Below are positions 1 to 9,411 of a stretch of 32,364 nucleotides of DNA, in pieces. Both the position numbers and the translations under genes were made by a program. This DNA comes from Solirubrobacterales bacterium (lineage in GTDB: Bacteria; Actinomycetota; Thermoleophilia; Solirubrobacterales; Solirubrobacteraceae): positions 1 through 32,364 of the forward strand of contig JAFAYP010000447.1 of assembly GCA_019240305.1 (NCBI GenBank), read 5' to 3'. Within the stretch, counting starts at the first letter, position 1; every line of letters begins with the position of its first letter. Under the pieces are notes generated by a model that saw only the letters and a program-made list of their open reading frames with translations, was not told where the DNA came from and ran no database searches.

Positions 1-1
1 C

Positions 2-361
2 CTGCCGCTGATCGTCAACCACGGCCACGTCAACCCGAACCTGTCCGACGGCCCCGAATGGGGCGCGACGCTCGGCAACAAGATCTTCGTCTGGCGCTCC
101 GGCGTCGGCATCGACCGGCACGGCAACCTGATCTACGCGGCTGCCGACAAACAGACGGTCGCCTCGCTGGCCAACATCCTCATCCACGCCGGCGCCGTGC
201 GCGCGATGGAGCTCGACATCAACTCCTACTGGCCGAGCTTCATCACCTACCGCTTCCCGGGCGCGGGCAAGCCTGCCAACCTGCTCGCCGACATGGTCCG
301 CTCGCCGCTCCGCTACCTGACCCCCGACGATCGCGATTTCTTCGCCGTCTACCTGCGCTGA
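2..361 (+). CDS. Phosphodiester glycosidase-like (NAGPA/DUF2233-type) protein, C-terminal fragment (5' truncated by window)
   Basis: Frame 2 is open from the window edge to TGA at 359-361: ...LPLIVNHGHVNPNLSDGPEWGATLGNKIFVWRSGVGIDRHGNLIYAAADKQTVASLANILIHAGAVRAMELDINSYWPSFITY...; the 'GAVRAMELDIN' region resembles phosphodiester glycosidase domains. The listed ORF 58..381 is a different frame. Confidence 0.6.
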   Translation: MPLIVNHGHVNPNLSDGPEWGATLGNKIFVWRSGVGIDRHGNLIYAAADKQTVASLANILIHAGAVRAMELDINSYWPSFITYRFPGAGKPANLLADMVRSPLRYLTPDDRDFFAVYLR

Positions 362-1393
362 GTGAACGTCGTCGCCGGTAGCTCGCCGCTCGGCGGATTG
401 ATCGCGATCCTGCTCGCGCTGTTCGGCCTGCTCGGCCCGTCTGCGCCCGCGCGCAGCCGGCCGGTTCGCATCAGCGCGCGTGCCGCCGGGCTCCGCACCG
501 CCAGGGTCGGCGCCGCTGCTCCGCGCGGACCGCAGAGCGCCTTCGCCGTCGGCATCCGGACGCTCAGGTTCGTCGATCACAGCCGGACCTTGCAGCTCCC
601 GGGTCAGAAGCCCTCCGCGCGCACGCTGGTCACCGTGATCCGCTACCCGGCGGTTGGACCGGTTTCGGCGGTCGACCGGCCGGGCGCTCCGGCCGCCCGC
701 GCGGGCGGGCCGTTTCCGCTCGTGATCTTCGGCCACGGCTTCGCGGTGACGCCCGGGCCGTATGCCCAGCTGCTCGAGGCCTGGGCCCGCGCGGGCTACG
801 TGGTGGCCGCGCCGATCTTCCCGCTGGGCAACGCCAACGCCCCGGGCGGCCCGAACGAGGCGGACATCGTCAACCAGCCGCGCGACATGAGCTTCGTGAT
901 CTCGCGAATGCTCGCACTGAGCGCCGGGCACCGAGGGCTGTTCGCCGGACTGATCGCTTCGCACGAGATCGCGGTGTCCGGTCAATCGGACGGAGGCGAG
1001 ACCGCGCTGGCCACGGCTTATGACCAGCACTACCTCGATCGGCGCGTGCGCGCTGCGGTGATCCTGTCGGGGGCCCAGCTCCCCGGCGCCGGCTTCGCGT
1101 TCCCCTCGCCCAGCCCGCCGCTGCTGGCATCCCAGGGGACGGCCGACACGATCAACCGCCCGGTGAACACCTACCGGTTCTTCAATGCGGCGCCGCGCCC
1201 GAAGTTCCTGCTGGGCCTGCTGGGGGCGTCGCACCTGCCTCCGTACACGACCGAGGAGCCGCAGCTCGGGATCGTCGAGCGCGTGACGATCGCATTCCTC
1301 GATCGCTATCTGAAGGGCAGCCCGCGAGCCCTGGCGCGCATGAACGCCGCCGGGAACCTACGAGGAATCGCGTCGCTCCAGGCAGACCCCTGA
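362..1393 (+). CDS. Alpha/beta hydrolase (chlorophyllase/dienelactone hydrolase-like), secreted or membrane anchored
   Basis: 343 aa, GTG start directly after the preceding stop; hydrophobic N-terminus; 'PLVIFGHGFAVTPGPYAQLLEAWARAGYVVAAP', nucleophile-elbow-like 'VSGQSDGGETAL', C-terminal 'GASHLPPY'. Confidence 0.75.
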   Translation: MNVVAGSSPLGGLIAILLALFGLLGPSAPARSRPVRISARAAGLRTARVGAAAPRGPQSAFAVGIRTLRFVDHSRTLQLPGQKPSARTLVTVIRYPAVGPVSAVDRPGAPAARAGGPFPLVIFGHGFAVTPGPYAQLLEAWARAGYVVAAPIFPLGNANAPGGPNEADIVNQPRDMSFVISRMLALSAGHRGLFAGLIASHEIAVSGQSDGGETALATAYDQHYLDRRVRAAVILSGAQLPGAGFAFPSPSPPLLASQGTADTINRPVNTYRFFNAAPRPKFLLGLLGASHLPPYTTEEPQLGIVERVTIAFLDRYLKGSPRALARMNAAGNLRGIASLQADP

Positions 1394-1394
1394 C

Positions 1395-2060
1395 CTACTG
1401 GACCAGGGCCTCTGCGAGCAGCCGGAAGCCCCCGGGAACGTTCGCCGCGCTGACCGACTGAATCCGGACGTGCGGATCGGCCAGCAGCGTGATCGTGGCC
1501 AGCGCGCCGAACGGGACATCGGGTGCCACCACCAGCGCGCCGTCCCGAGCCGCCACGATCGCGTCGACGCTCGCGGTCAAGCCGAGCAGGCTGGCCGTGC
1601 CGCGCAGGATCAGCTGCCCTGCGGCCGAGGCGACCGGCTGCACGTTCTGAAGGAACGGGACCGCGGCGCGCAGATCGCTCTCCATCACCACCGCCGAGCC
1701 GGACAGTTCGTTGCCCCGCTTGTGCAGCGTGGCGTCACGCAGGGTGAGCGCACCCGAGTCGACCTCTTGGGCCGTGACGTCGAGCGCGCCCACATTGGCC
1801 GCTGCGCCGAGCTTGCCGCCGATCTGGCTCGCGCCGGCGCGGTAGCGGCTGAGCCGGATCGTCACGCTGTCGGCATGGCCCCACAGCAACTCGATGGCGG
1901 GAAACGCGCTGACCTTGACCGACAGCACCGTGCCGGACTCCGACAGCTGGCTGCGCAGGCGGTTGGCCGCAATTCCGGGGAGCACGAGCTGGGCCACGAT
2001 CAGCACCACCAGCACCACCAGCACCAGGGTCACCAGGCCCGCGGCGATCAGGCGGCGCAC
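1395..2060 (-). CDS. LmeA-like/DUF2993 phospholipid-binding protein
   Basis: 221 aa, N-terminal TM segment LVTLVLVVLVVLIVAQLVLPGIAANRLRSQL followed by DUF2993-like pattern 'VSAFPAIELLWGHADSVTIRLSRYRAG'. Confidence 0.65.
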   Translation of the reverse strand: MRRLIAAGLVTLVLVVLVVLIVAQLVLPGIAANRLRSQLSESGTVLSVKVSAFPAIELLWGHADSVTIRLSRYRAGASQIGGKLGAAANVGALDVTAQEVDSGALTLRDATLHKRGNELSGSAVVMESDLRAAVPFLQNVQPVASAAGQLILRGTASLLGLTASVDAIVAARDGALVVAPDVPFGALATITLLADPHVRIQSVSAANVPGGFRLLAEALVQ

Positions 2061-2076
2061 CCGGGGTCCGCCGGGC

Positions 2077-2724
2077 TCAGCTGAGCACCGCGCGAGCGGC
2101 GGCGATCGCCTGCTCGGTGAGCGGGCCGATGTCGAGCTCGGGCTCGCTCAGGCGCCTGACGATCACGCCGTCGGCCAGTGCAAACAGGAACATCGCCGCG
2201 AGCTCGGACTCGACCCGCAGCGAAAGCACACCCGCAGCGCGCTTGCGCTCCAGCGCCCCCGCCAGGTGAGACCGCGTTCGCCGACCCAGCTCGGCCAGTT
2301 CGCCGGCGATCTCCTCGTTGCGCTGAGCCAGCGTCAGCATCTCGTAGATCATCACCGGCGCCGGACCGTCCCCCAGCCAGTCCTCGAAGCTCCGCACCAG
2401 CGCGTCGAGCACATCCTCGGCGTCGGCCGCCGCCTCGATCGCCTGCTCGAGCCGCTCGGTGCGCACCGCACACTCGCGGCGCACGACCTCGATCAGCAGC
2501 TGTTCCTTGGTGCCGAAGTAGTAGTGCAGCAGGCCCCGCGAGACGCCCGCCTCGTGGGCCACGTGGTCGAACGTGGAGCCGGCGATCCCGCGCGCGGCCA
2601 CGCTGGTCCGCATGGCCTCCACGATCCGCGCCGCCTTTACCCCCGAGAGCTCACGCGGACGCGACTGCGATGGTTGGGTTGCCGCCTCCACGGTGGCGAT
2701 TCTAGTCGAGCCCCCTTGGGCCAC
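2077..2724 (-). CDS. TetR/AcrR family transcriptional regulator
   Basis: 215 aa with canonical TetR HTH: 'RIVEAMRTSVAARGIAGSTFDHVAHEAGVSRGLLHYYFGTKEQLLIEVVRRE'. Confidence 0.9.
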   Translation of the reverse strand: MAQGGSTRIATVEAATQPSQSRPRELSGVKAARIVEAMRTSVAARGIAGSTFDHVAHEAGVSRGLLHYYFGTKEQLLIEVVRRECAVRTERLEQAIEAAADAEDVLDALVRSFEDWLGDGPAPVMIYEMLTLAQRNEEIAGELAELGRRTRSHLAGALERKRAAGVLSLRVESELAAMFLFALADGVIVRRLSEPELDIGPLTEQAIAAARAVLS

Positions 2725-2754
2725 CGGCGGCGCACAAACGCTCCCTTAACGCGC

Positions 2755-2778
2755 CGGAGGCGCCATCCGGCGCCTCCG
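2755..2778. terminator. Hairpin, 10-bp perfect stem and 4-nt loop (CGGAGGCGCC-ATCC-GGCGCCTCCG)
   Basis: Direct reading; lies downstream of the minus-strand CDS ending at 2812. No clear U-tract. Confidence 0.6.
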
Positions 2779-2811
2779 CTCACGTGCTGGCAGATCGACT
2801 CACGCCGACCG

Positions 2812-3298
2812 TTACGCGGCTCCGACCGGTGAACTGGGCGGAGTCGAGGCGGTGGCCGGAGGCGGGGTGTATTCGAACTCCTCCTCCTTGCCGAACACCA
2901 TGTCGAGCACCTTGGTGCGCAGCTTCTCGCTGCCCGCCAGCGCGAGCCCGAAGCCGAGACCGGCGATGAGCAGCTTGCTGGCGAAGCCGCCGCCCTTCTT
3001 GGCGGGACGCTGCTTCTTGGGAGCCTCGCTCAAGGCGTTGGTCGCCTCGCGCAGCGCCTCCACCGCGGTCTGCAGATCGCGCTGGAGCTTCTTGTCCTCG
3101 AGCAAAGCCTTGGCCGGCGCTTTGCCGTTGGTCAAGCGCGTGTACGCGCTACGGCTCGAGTCATACGCCGTGCGCACGTTCTCACGCAGCTTGGCGTCCT
3201 GGACGATGCGCTGGATGTACGGGGTCGCTTTGCTGATGCTCGAAATGTCCACGGACTTGACCTGATCCGCCACGGACTTCTTGGAACGTAATGCCATA
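2812..3298 (-). CDS. Hypothetical protein with C-terminal hydrophobic segment
   Basis: Likely start at MALRSKKSVADQ (internal ATG of ORF 2812..3375); ~161 aa, helical N-terminal region, glycine/leucine-rich hydrophobic segment SKLLIAGLGFGLALAG, acidic/proline-rich tail. Confidence 0.65.
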
Positions 3299-3343
3299 GA
3301 TCTCCCTCGTACTTGGGGGTCGTCGATGGAGGATACGCCAATC

Positions 3344-3366
3344 AAGCGCCCCTCCGGGGGCTTTTC
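3344..3366. terminator. Intrinsic-terminator-like hairpin downstream of lon
   Basis: AAGCGCCCCTCCGGGGGCTTTTCT: short GC-rich stem, T-run on the + strand and A-run on the opposite side; 34 bp past the lon stop. Confidence 0.6.
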
Positions 3367-3399
3367 TCCCCGCATCGGGTGTGCTTCAACCCGCAGCGG

Positions 3400-5814
3400 T
3401 CAGGCCGCCCGCAGCGCCCCGGCGCGCCGGCGGGCCGCACGTCGCTGAAGCGCGACCTCGAGGGCCTCCTCCACCCGGGCCACGAACCGGAAGGACAGGT
3501 CCCGGCGCAGATGCTCGGGGATCTCCTCGATGTCATGTTCGTTTCGCTCGGGGGCGATCACGCAGCGGATCCCGCCACGCTGTGCGGCCAGCGCCTTCTC
3601 CTTCAGGCCGCCGATCGGGAGCACTTGGCCAGTGAGCGTGATCTCGCCGGTCATCGCCACGTCGGATCGCACCGGGCGCCCGGACAGCAGCGAGGCCAGC
3701 GCCACCACCATGGCCACGCCGGCGCTCGGCCCATCCTTCGGCGTCGCCCCGGCCGGGACGTGAATGTGGATGTCGTGGGTGGCGAACCAGTCCTCGGGCA
3801 GATCCGGCACGAGCTCGACCGCCTCGGAGCGCACGAACGACAGGGCCGCCTGCGCGGACTCCCGCATGACGTCGCCGAGCTGTCCGGTGATCGTGAGGCG
3901 ACCCGTGCCGGCCATCGCCGTGGCCTCGATGAACAGCACCTCGCCGCCGACCGGCGTCCAGGCCAGCCCGGTCGCCACGCCCGGGCGCGCCGTCCGCCGG
4001 CGCGTCTCGGAGAAGAACTTGCGCCGGCCGAGCAGCGAGCGGACTCGGGGCTCGGTGACCGTCAGCTTGCGCTTCAGCTTTCCCTCGGCCACCTGGCGGG
4101 CCACCTTGCGGCAGATCGTCCCGACCTCGCGCTCGAGCTGCCGGACCCCGGCCTCGCGCGTGTAGTCGGACACGATCACCTTCAGGGCGGAGTCGCTGAA
4201 GGCGATCCGCCGGGCCGACAGGCCGTTTCGCTCAACCTGGCGTGGCACCAGGTAGCGCTTGGCGATCTGGAGCTTCTCCTCCTCGGTGTAGCCGGCCAGC
4301 TGGATCACCTCCATCCGGTCGCGCAGCGGGCCGGGCACGGTGTCCAGCGTGTTCGCGGTGCACACGAACATCGCGTCGGACAGGTCGAACGGGAGATCGA
4401 GGAAGTGGTCTCGGAACGAGTGGTTCTGCTCGGGATCGAGGACCTCGAGCATGGCGCTCGAGGGATCGCCGCGGAAGTCCGCGCCCATCTTGTCGATCTC
4501 GTCGATCATCAGCAGCGGATTGCGTGCTCCGGCGTCGCGCAGCGCGCGGATGATCACGCCGGGCATCGCGCCGATGTAGGTGCGGCGGTGTCCGCGGATC
4601 TCGGCCTCATCGCGCACGCCGCCCACGCTGATCCGCTCGAACTGCCGGCCGAGCGCCCGCGCGATCGATCGCCCCAGCGAGGTCTTGCCGACCCCGGGCG
4701 GGCCCACGAAGCACAGAATCGATCCCCGGGCGTCCGGCTTCAGGCGCCGAACCGCGAGGAACTCGAGGATCCTGTCCTTGACCTGCTCGATGTCGTAGTG
4801 GTCCTCGTCGAGCACCGTCCGGGCGTGCGAGAGCTCCAGGTTGTCCTCGGTCGCCTCATCCCACGGCAGCGCCGCGATCCACTCGAGATATCCCCGGATC
4901 ACCCCGTACTCGGCCATCGCCGGCTGCAGGCGCTCGAGCCGGGCCAGCTCCCGGTCGACCTGCCTGCGCGCCACCTCCGGCAGCTCGATCTCCTCGAGCT
5001 GCGAGCGCAGCTCGGCGATCTCGGCCTGGACCTCGTCGGTCTCGCCGAGCTCGTCCTGGATGGCCTTCAGCTGCTGGCGCAGGAAGTACTCGCGCTGGCC
5101 CTTGTCGAGCTCGGACTGGACCTGGGACTGGATCTTCGAGCCGATCGCCACCACCTCGAGCTCGCGGGCCAGGATCTCCGACAGGCGCCGCAGGCGCCGC
5201 CCCACGTCGAGCTCCTCGAGCAGGGCCTGCTTCTCCTCGGCCGGAATCCGCAGGGCCCCGGCGATCAGGTGCGCGAGCACGCTGGGGTCGTCGACGTTGG
5301 TCACCATCACCTGCAGCTCCTCGGGCAGGTACGGGACCTGTTCGATGATGTCGGTGAACGTGTGCTGGACGTTGCGCATCAGCGCGATCAGCTCGGGGGT
5401 CTGCTCGACCACGTCGGGCGCCTCGGTGATCTCGGCCACCAGGTAGGGCTCGGTCTTCACCCAGCGCTCGATCCGGATCCGCTGCGAACCCTGAATCAGC
5501 ACCCGCAGGGTGCCGTCCGGTACGCGGATCATCCGCGCCACCGCGCCGAGCACGCCCACCCCGTAGAGCTCCTCAGGCGACGGCGTCTCCACCTGGGCAT
5601 CCCGGCTGGCCACCATGGCGATCGTCCGCTCGCCCCGGAGCACCTCGTTGATCAGCTCGACGCTGCGCGGCTGGCCGATGTTGAGCGGGACCAGCATGTC
5701 AGGGAAGGTGACGGTGTCCCTGAGCGGCAGGACGCCGACCCGGTAGGGCAGCTCGCGCGTGGCGCCGACCGCCACGTCGCGGGCGGCTCGCTCGGCGGTG
5801 CCGATCTCGATCAC
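3400..5814 (-). CDS. lon: ATP-dependent Lon protease (endopeptidase La)
   Basis: 804 aa; Lon N-terminal domain ([27 protein letters not shown]), Walker [21 protein letters not shown], Walker B LLMIDEID, catalytic Ser motif '[11 protein letters not shown]', '[28 protein letters not shown]'. Confidence 0.97.
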   Translation of the reverse strand: MIEIGTAERAARDVAVGATRELPYRVGVLPLRDTVTFPDMLVPLNIGQPRSVELINEVLRGERTIAMVASRDAQVETPSPEELYGVGVLGAVARMIRVPDGTLRVLIQGSQRIRIERWVKTEPYLVAEITEAPDVVEQTPELIALMRNVQHTFTDIIEQVPYLPEELQVMVTNVDDPSVLAHLIAGALRIPAEEKQALLEELDVGRRLRRLSEILARELEVVAIGSKIQSQVQSELDKGQREYFLRQQLKAIQDELGETDEVQAEIAELRSQLEEIELPEVARRQVDRELARLERLQPAMAEYGVIRGYLEWIAALPWDEATEDNLELSHARTVLDEDHYDIEQVKDRILEFLAVRRLKPDARGSILCFVGPPGVGKTSLGRSIARALGRQFERISVGGVRDEAEIRGHRRTYIGAMPGVIIRALRDAGARNPLLMIDEIDKMGADFRGDPSSAMLEVLDPEQNHSFRDHFLDLPFDLSDAMFVCTANTLDTVPGPLRDRMEVIQLAGYTEEEKLQIAKRYLVPRQVERNGLSARRIAFSDSALKVIVSDYTREAGVRQLEREVGTICRKVARQVAEGKLKRKLTVTEPRVRSLLGRRKFFSETRRRTARPGVATGLAWTPVGGEVLFIEATAMAGTGRLTITGQLGDVMRESAQAALSFVRSEAVELVPDLPEDWFATHDIHIHVPAGATPKDGPSAGVAMVVALASLLSGRPVRSDVAMTGEITLTGQVLPIGGLKEKALAAQRGGIRCVIAPERNEHDIEEIPEHLRRDLSFRFVARVEEALEVALQRRAARRRAGALRAA

Positions 5815-6260
5815 GTCGGCTCGTCCTGGCGCGAGATGGGCACTGGACGTGGTGGGCGGGGACCAAATCCATGCGCCAGCGGCAGCTCGATCCGCAGCAT
5901 GCCGTCCTCGTACACCGCCTTCGCTTCATGTCCGCGCACGTCGGCCCCCAGCTCGACGACCCGGCGGAACTGCCCCCGCGCGATCTCCACCTGCTGGTAG
6001 ATGTCGGTCTGCGACTCGGACGCCCGGCGGCTGCCGGACAGGATCAGCTTGCGCCCCTCGATCTCGATCTCGATCTCGGCCGGGTCGATCCCGGCCAGCT
6101 CGGCGGTCACGATCGCCCGCGGCGGGTCGGGCGCGTAGGCCACGTCGACCGCCGGTGCGAACCCGGTCCGCCGCCGGGCCACGCCGAACACGTCGCCGAA
6201 CAGCTGGTCCATCTCGCGCCGCATCCGCTCGAAGTTGGCAAACAGGTCGCGCTCGGACAT
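5811..6260 (-). CDS. Hsp20/alpha-crystallin family small heat shock protein
   Basis: 149 aa; 'FAPAVDVAYAPDPPRAIVTAELAGIDPAEIEIEIEGRKLILSGSR...GQFRRVVELGADV...AVYEDGMLRIELP'. Confidence 0.92.
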   Translation of the reverse strand: MSERDLFANFERMRREMDQLFGDVFGVARRRTGFAPAVDVAYAPDPPRAIVTAELAGIDPAEIEIEIEGRKLILSGSRRASESQTDIYQQVEIARGQFRRVVELGADVRGHEAKAVYEDGMLRIELPLAHGFGPRPPRPVPISRQDEPT

Positions 6261-6279
6261 CCCCTACGAGGTTAATCGC

Positions 6280-7071
6280 TCACGGGACGGTGTACACGGC
6301 CCCCTCGTAGGCCAGTTCCACCGGGCCGCCGTAGGCCTCGCCGGCCTCGGTCCGCGCCCAGTCCGGATCGAGCTCGTCCGAGTAGTGGGTGAGCACGAGG
6401 CGACGGGCACCGGCACGGCGGCCGTGCTCGCCGGCCTCGGCGGGCGTGAGGTGGCCGCGCAGGCCGGTGCGCTCGGGACGGGGCAGCGTCGCCTCGATCA
6501 GCAGCAGGTCGGTCTGGCACGCGAAGCTCACCAGCGCGTCGTTGGGAGAGCAGTCGGCGCTGTAGGTGAACCTTCCACCGGCCGCCGACAGCTCGACCGC
6601 AAACGTGCGCGTGTAATGCGGAACCTCGCGGAAGCGGACGGTGAACGGTCCCACTGACAGCTCGTGGAGACCGTCGTACTCGCTCAGGCGGAACGCCCGC
6701 TCGACCAGTTCCTCGTCGCCCCAGCAGGCCACCAGGTGACGGAACATGTCACCCGCGCCCAGAGGAGCGAGCAGCTCCGGGCGTGCCCGGCGGGTCGTTC
6801 CCGGCCAGCCGCCCACTGCGACCGGCTGCTGACGCGGGGCGTAGGTCAGCGCGTAGCTGTACGGGACCAGGTCGAGGAAGTGATCGGCGTGCAGGTGACT
6901 GATCAGGACCGCGTCGAGATCGACGTAGTCGAGGTAGTGACGCAGTTTGGAGAACACGCCGTTGCCGCAGTCGAGCAGCAAGGCGAAGCCGTCCTCCTCG
7001 ACGAGATACCCGCTGCACGCCCCGTCGGCGTCCTGCCACGATGGCGACTTGCCCAGCACGGTGATCCGCAC
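6280..7071 (-). CDS. MBL-fold metallo-hydrolase (RNase Z/phosphodiesterase-like)
   Basis: 263 aa; metal-binding 'VLISHLHADHFLDLVPY', 'FTYSADCSPND', C-terminal 'RLVLTHYSD'. Confidence 0.9.
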   Translation of the reverse strand: MRITVLGKSPSWQDADGACSGYLVEEDGFALLLDCGNGVFSKLRHYLDYVDLDAVLISHLHADHFLDLVPYSYALTYAPRQQPVAVGGWPGTTRRARPELLAPLGAGDMFRHLVACWGDEELVERAFRLSEYDGLHELSVGPFTVRFREVPHYTRTFAVELSAAGGRFTYSADCSPNDALVSFACQTDLLLIEATLPRPERTGLRGHLTPAEAGEHGRRAGARRLVLTHYSDELDPDWARTEAGEAYGGPVELAYEGAVYTVP

Positions 7072-7145
7072 GCCGCTCCTCTCTCAGGTCCGGGCCCACT
7101 GTAGTCGCTCGGACACCAGCAATCGCCGGTTGCCAGGCGGACCGC

Positions 7146-7697
7146 TCAGCGGTACTCGAACGGGAGCGAGTCGGCGATCTCGGCCAACATCGGCGCGCCG
7201 GCGTCGCGGGCCGAGGCCATCAGCTCGCTGCCCCCCGGCCACTCGATGCCCACGGCGGGATCGTTGTAGGCGAACCCGCTCTCGAGCTTCGGGTCGTAGT
7301 ACGCCGAGGTCATGTACACCACGTCGGCCAGCTCGCTGATTACGCAGAAGCCGTGCGCGAACCCATCCGGACAGTAGAACTGATGGTGGTTGGCGTCGCT
7401 CAGCTCGAAGCCCTCCCACTGGCCGAAGGTGGGAGACCCCCGGCGCAGGTCGACCACCACGTCGTAGATGGCGCCCCGCGCGCAGCGGACCAGCTTGGCC
7501 ATGCCCGGCTGAAAGTGCATGCCCCGTACCACGCCGCCGCGCGAGCGCGAATGGTTGTCCTGTACGAATTCGTCCGCGATCCCGTACTCGGCGAGCGTGC
7601 TCCGCCGATAGGTCTCGAGGAAGAAGCCGCGCTGGTCGCCGTGCACGATCGGTTGCAAGAGGACCGGGCCGGACAGCTGGGTGGGCAGTCGTTCCAC
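7146..7697 (-). CDS. rfbC: dTDP-4-dehydrorhamnose 3,5-epimerase family protein (RmlC/RfbC-like)
   Basis: GTG start assigned at VERLPTQLSGPVLLQPIVHGDQRGFFLETYRRS; 'FVQDNHSRSRGGVVRGMHFQ', 'YCPDGFAHGFCVISELADVVYMTSAYYDP'. The upstream extension in the ORF track is probably untranslated. Confidence 0.9.
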   Translation of the reverse strand: MERLPTQLSGPVLLQPIVHGDQRGFFLETYRRSTLAEYGIADEFVQDNHSRSRGGVVRGMHFQPGMAKLVRCARGAIYDVVVDLRRGSPTFGQWEGFELSDANHHQFYCPDGFAHGFCVISELADVVYMTSAYYDPKLESGFAYNDPAVGIEWPGGSELMASARDAGAPMLAEIADSLPFEYR

Positions 7698-7785
7698 GGC
7701 GGGCAATCTAGCCGGTTGGGGGCACGGGGCGACGCACTGGCGTAACCCGCCGGGCGGGTCCAGCCCCGCCGGAACCCGCGTCGGC

Positions 7786-7890
7786 TCAGTGGTGGTTCGC
7801 GTCGTCGCGGCGCGAAGGATCCATGATCCAGCCGAGCAGCAGCGTGACGAGCACCACCGCGATGAAACCACCGATCAACGGCCAGTACAT
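7786..7890 (-). CDS. Small single-pass membrane protein (34 aa)
   Basis: ATG at 7888-7890: MYWPLIGGFIAVVLVTLLLGWIMDPSRRDDANHH; one TM helix with a charged tail. Confidence 0.4.
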   Translation of the reverse strand: MYWPLIGGFIAVVLVTLLLGWIMDPSRRDDANHH

Positions 7891-7901
7891 GGGCCGGAAC
7901 A

Positions 7902-8135
7902 CTACACGCCGGCGTGCAACGCGACCTGCTCGCTGGCCGTCGGGAACGCCCAGGCCACCTGCATCCGGCGCTCCTGGCGGAACACGAACTGGAGCTGGCT
8001 GGGCGGACGCAAACCCTCGGGGTGGTTCGGCCGGTAGGTCGCGCACGGGCCAGAGCTCGATACCGCACACAGCAGGTTCTGACGGAAGAAGCAGTCCTCA
8101 CAGCTCACTTTCGTCGTCCCCGCGCGGGTGTTCAT
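7902..8135 (-). CDS. Small Cys-rich hypothetical protein (possible metal-binding CX2CX7CX7C)
   Basis: 77 aa: MNTRAGTTKVSCEDCFFRQNLLCAVSSSGPCATYRPNHPEG...; four regularly spaced cysteines. Confidence 0.6.
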   Translation of the reverse strand: MNTRAGTTKVSCEDCFFRQNLLCAVSSSGPCATYRPNHPEGLRPPSQLQFVFRQERRMQVAWAFPTASEQVALHAGV

Positions 8136-8425
8136 CGTGTTCCGTCCTCCTCCAAGCAGCTCAACTTCATCGGCGATGCATCAAAGCCGACTTCTCCCCC
8201 TCGGTGCAACGACGATTCCCGGAAATCGCAAGAACTTCACCTCCACCGAAATCCCTGCAAAAAGCGGGAACTTTCGCAGCGCGGCGTTAACCTGGCGCAA
8301 TTTCCGGGAAGCCTTTGGCACTCCCCGATGGCGGGCGCCGAGCCGCCGGCAGCCTGGCCCGGGAGGGGCGCCGGGCGCCCCGCCGGGCCACCGGACGATG
8401 CCCGGCCGTTAGTGTCCGCGACACC

Positions 8426-8878
8426 ATGAGCACCGTCCGAGCCCAGATCGAGATCGACGCGCCCGTCCAACGCGTCTGGGACACGGTGATGGATCCCAGT
8501 TGCCTAAAAGACTGGGTCACGATTCACAAGTCGGTCAAGAACGTCTCCGACCATCCGTTGCGCAGGGGCTCGACGATGGATCAGGTACTGCACATCCGCG
8601 GGGTCTCGTTCAGCGTTAACTGGACGCTCACCCACATCAGCTCGCCACAGCGCGCCGAATGGGAAGGACAGGGTCCCGCACATTCGGTGGCGCGCATCCG
8701 TTACGAGTTGTCGGGCGACGGCGACGGCCCCACGACGTTCGGCTACACGAACGAGTTCATGCCTCCCGGGGGGCGCCTCGGCAACGTCGCCAGCCGGTTC
8801 ATCGTGGGCGCCACCTCTGAACGAGAAGCCAACAATTCACTGGCTCGACTGAAGGCACTCGTAGAGCGCAAAGCCTGA
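8426..8878 (+). CDS. SRPBCC family protein (polyketide cyclase/CoxG-like)
   Basis: Start at MSTVRAQIEIDAPVQRVWDTVMDPSCLKDWVTIHKSV; START/Bet v1-like pattern. Confidence 0.88.
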   Translation: MSTVRAQIEIDAPVQRVWDTVMDPSCLKDWVTIHKSVKNVSDHPLRRGSTMDQVLHIRGVSFSVNWTLTHISSPQRAEWEGQGPAHSVARIRYELSGDGDGPTTFGYTNEFMPPGGRLGNVASRFIVGATSEREANNSLARLKALVERKA

Positions 8879-8943
8879 AACGACACTGACTACATGTATC
8901 GTGTTCGTGTAGCCCGTCGCTTATCCAACAGAGGAGACTTAAT

Positions 8944-9342
8944 TTGGCTGGCTTTGTCGACACGACTGTGAAGGAAATCGATGACCGTCTGCGCGACCTC
9001 AAGGAAGAGGTAGCCAGGTTGGAGGCGGCGCGCAGCGCACTCACCGGTGGCCGCCGCGGACCGGGGCGCCCTCGCGCCGCGCGCAGCAGCACCAGCCGCA
9101 CCCGCGCAACGCCCACGCGCCGCAGCAGCGGGCGCCGGCCGGGCCGCCCGCGCGGTCGCAGTCGCGGCGGCACCCGGGCCAACCAGGCCCTCGAGCTCGT
9201 GCGCTCCACGCCGGGCATCACGATCCCCCAGATCGCGGAAAAGATGGGCATCGAGCCGAACTACCTCTACCGCGTGATGCCGCGCCTGGCCACCGACGGA
9301 CAGGTCAAGCGCGAGGGCCAGGGCTGGCATCCAGCCGGCTGA
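8944..9342 (+). CDS. Coiled-coil/AT-hook/winged-helix DNA-binding protein
   Basis: TTG start; 132 aa: N-terminal heptad-like 'VKEIDDRLRDLKEEVARLEAARSAL', basic linker with two GRP-core AT-hook-like motifs (RRGPGRPRAAR; GRRPGRPRGRSRGG), C-terminal wHTH 'ANQALELVRSTPGITIPQIAEKMGIEPNYLYRVMPRLATDGQVKREGQGW'. Confidence 0.75.
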   Translation: MAGFVDTTVKEIDDRLRDLKEEVARLEAARSALTGGRRGPGRPRAARSSTSRTRATPTRRSSGRRPGRPRGRSRGGTRANQALELVRSTPGITIPQIAEKMGIEPNYLYRVMPRLATDGQVKREGQGWHPAG

Positions 9343-9360
9343 CGGGCATCAACCGGACCG

Positions 9361-9411
9361 GGAAGGCCGCCTCGCCGGCTCGCCGGAGCGAGACATCGCG
9401 AGGCGGCTTCC
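9361..9411. terminator. Long hairpin downstream of the AT-hook gene (GGAAGgCCGCCTCGC ... GCGAGGCGGCTTCC)
   Basis: 10-bp arms GCCGCCTCGC (9366-9375) and GCGAGGCGGC (9398-9407), extended by GGAA/TTCC with one bulged G. Confidence 0.6.

Noticed and set aside
2001-2029. Short 9-bp near-repeat (AGCACCACC)n in the DUF2993 gene
   Set aside because: Encodes the Leu/Val-rich TM segment (LVLVVLVVL); explained by codon bias in a hydrophobic helix, though it could be slippage-prone.
3313-6000. 895-aa + strand ORF antisense to lon
   Set aside because: Composition (His/Asp/Leu/Arg/Gly-rich, no recognisable domain) is typical of a high-GC antisense frame; the opposite strand encodes an unmistakable Lon protease over nearly the whole length.
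8365-8381. GC-rich hairpin GGGGCG-CCGGG-CGCCCC before the SRPBCC gene
   Set aside because: Short 6-bp stem in extremely GC-rich intergenic DNA; expected by composition.
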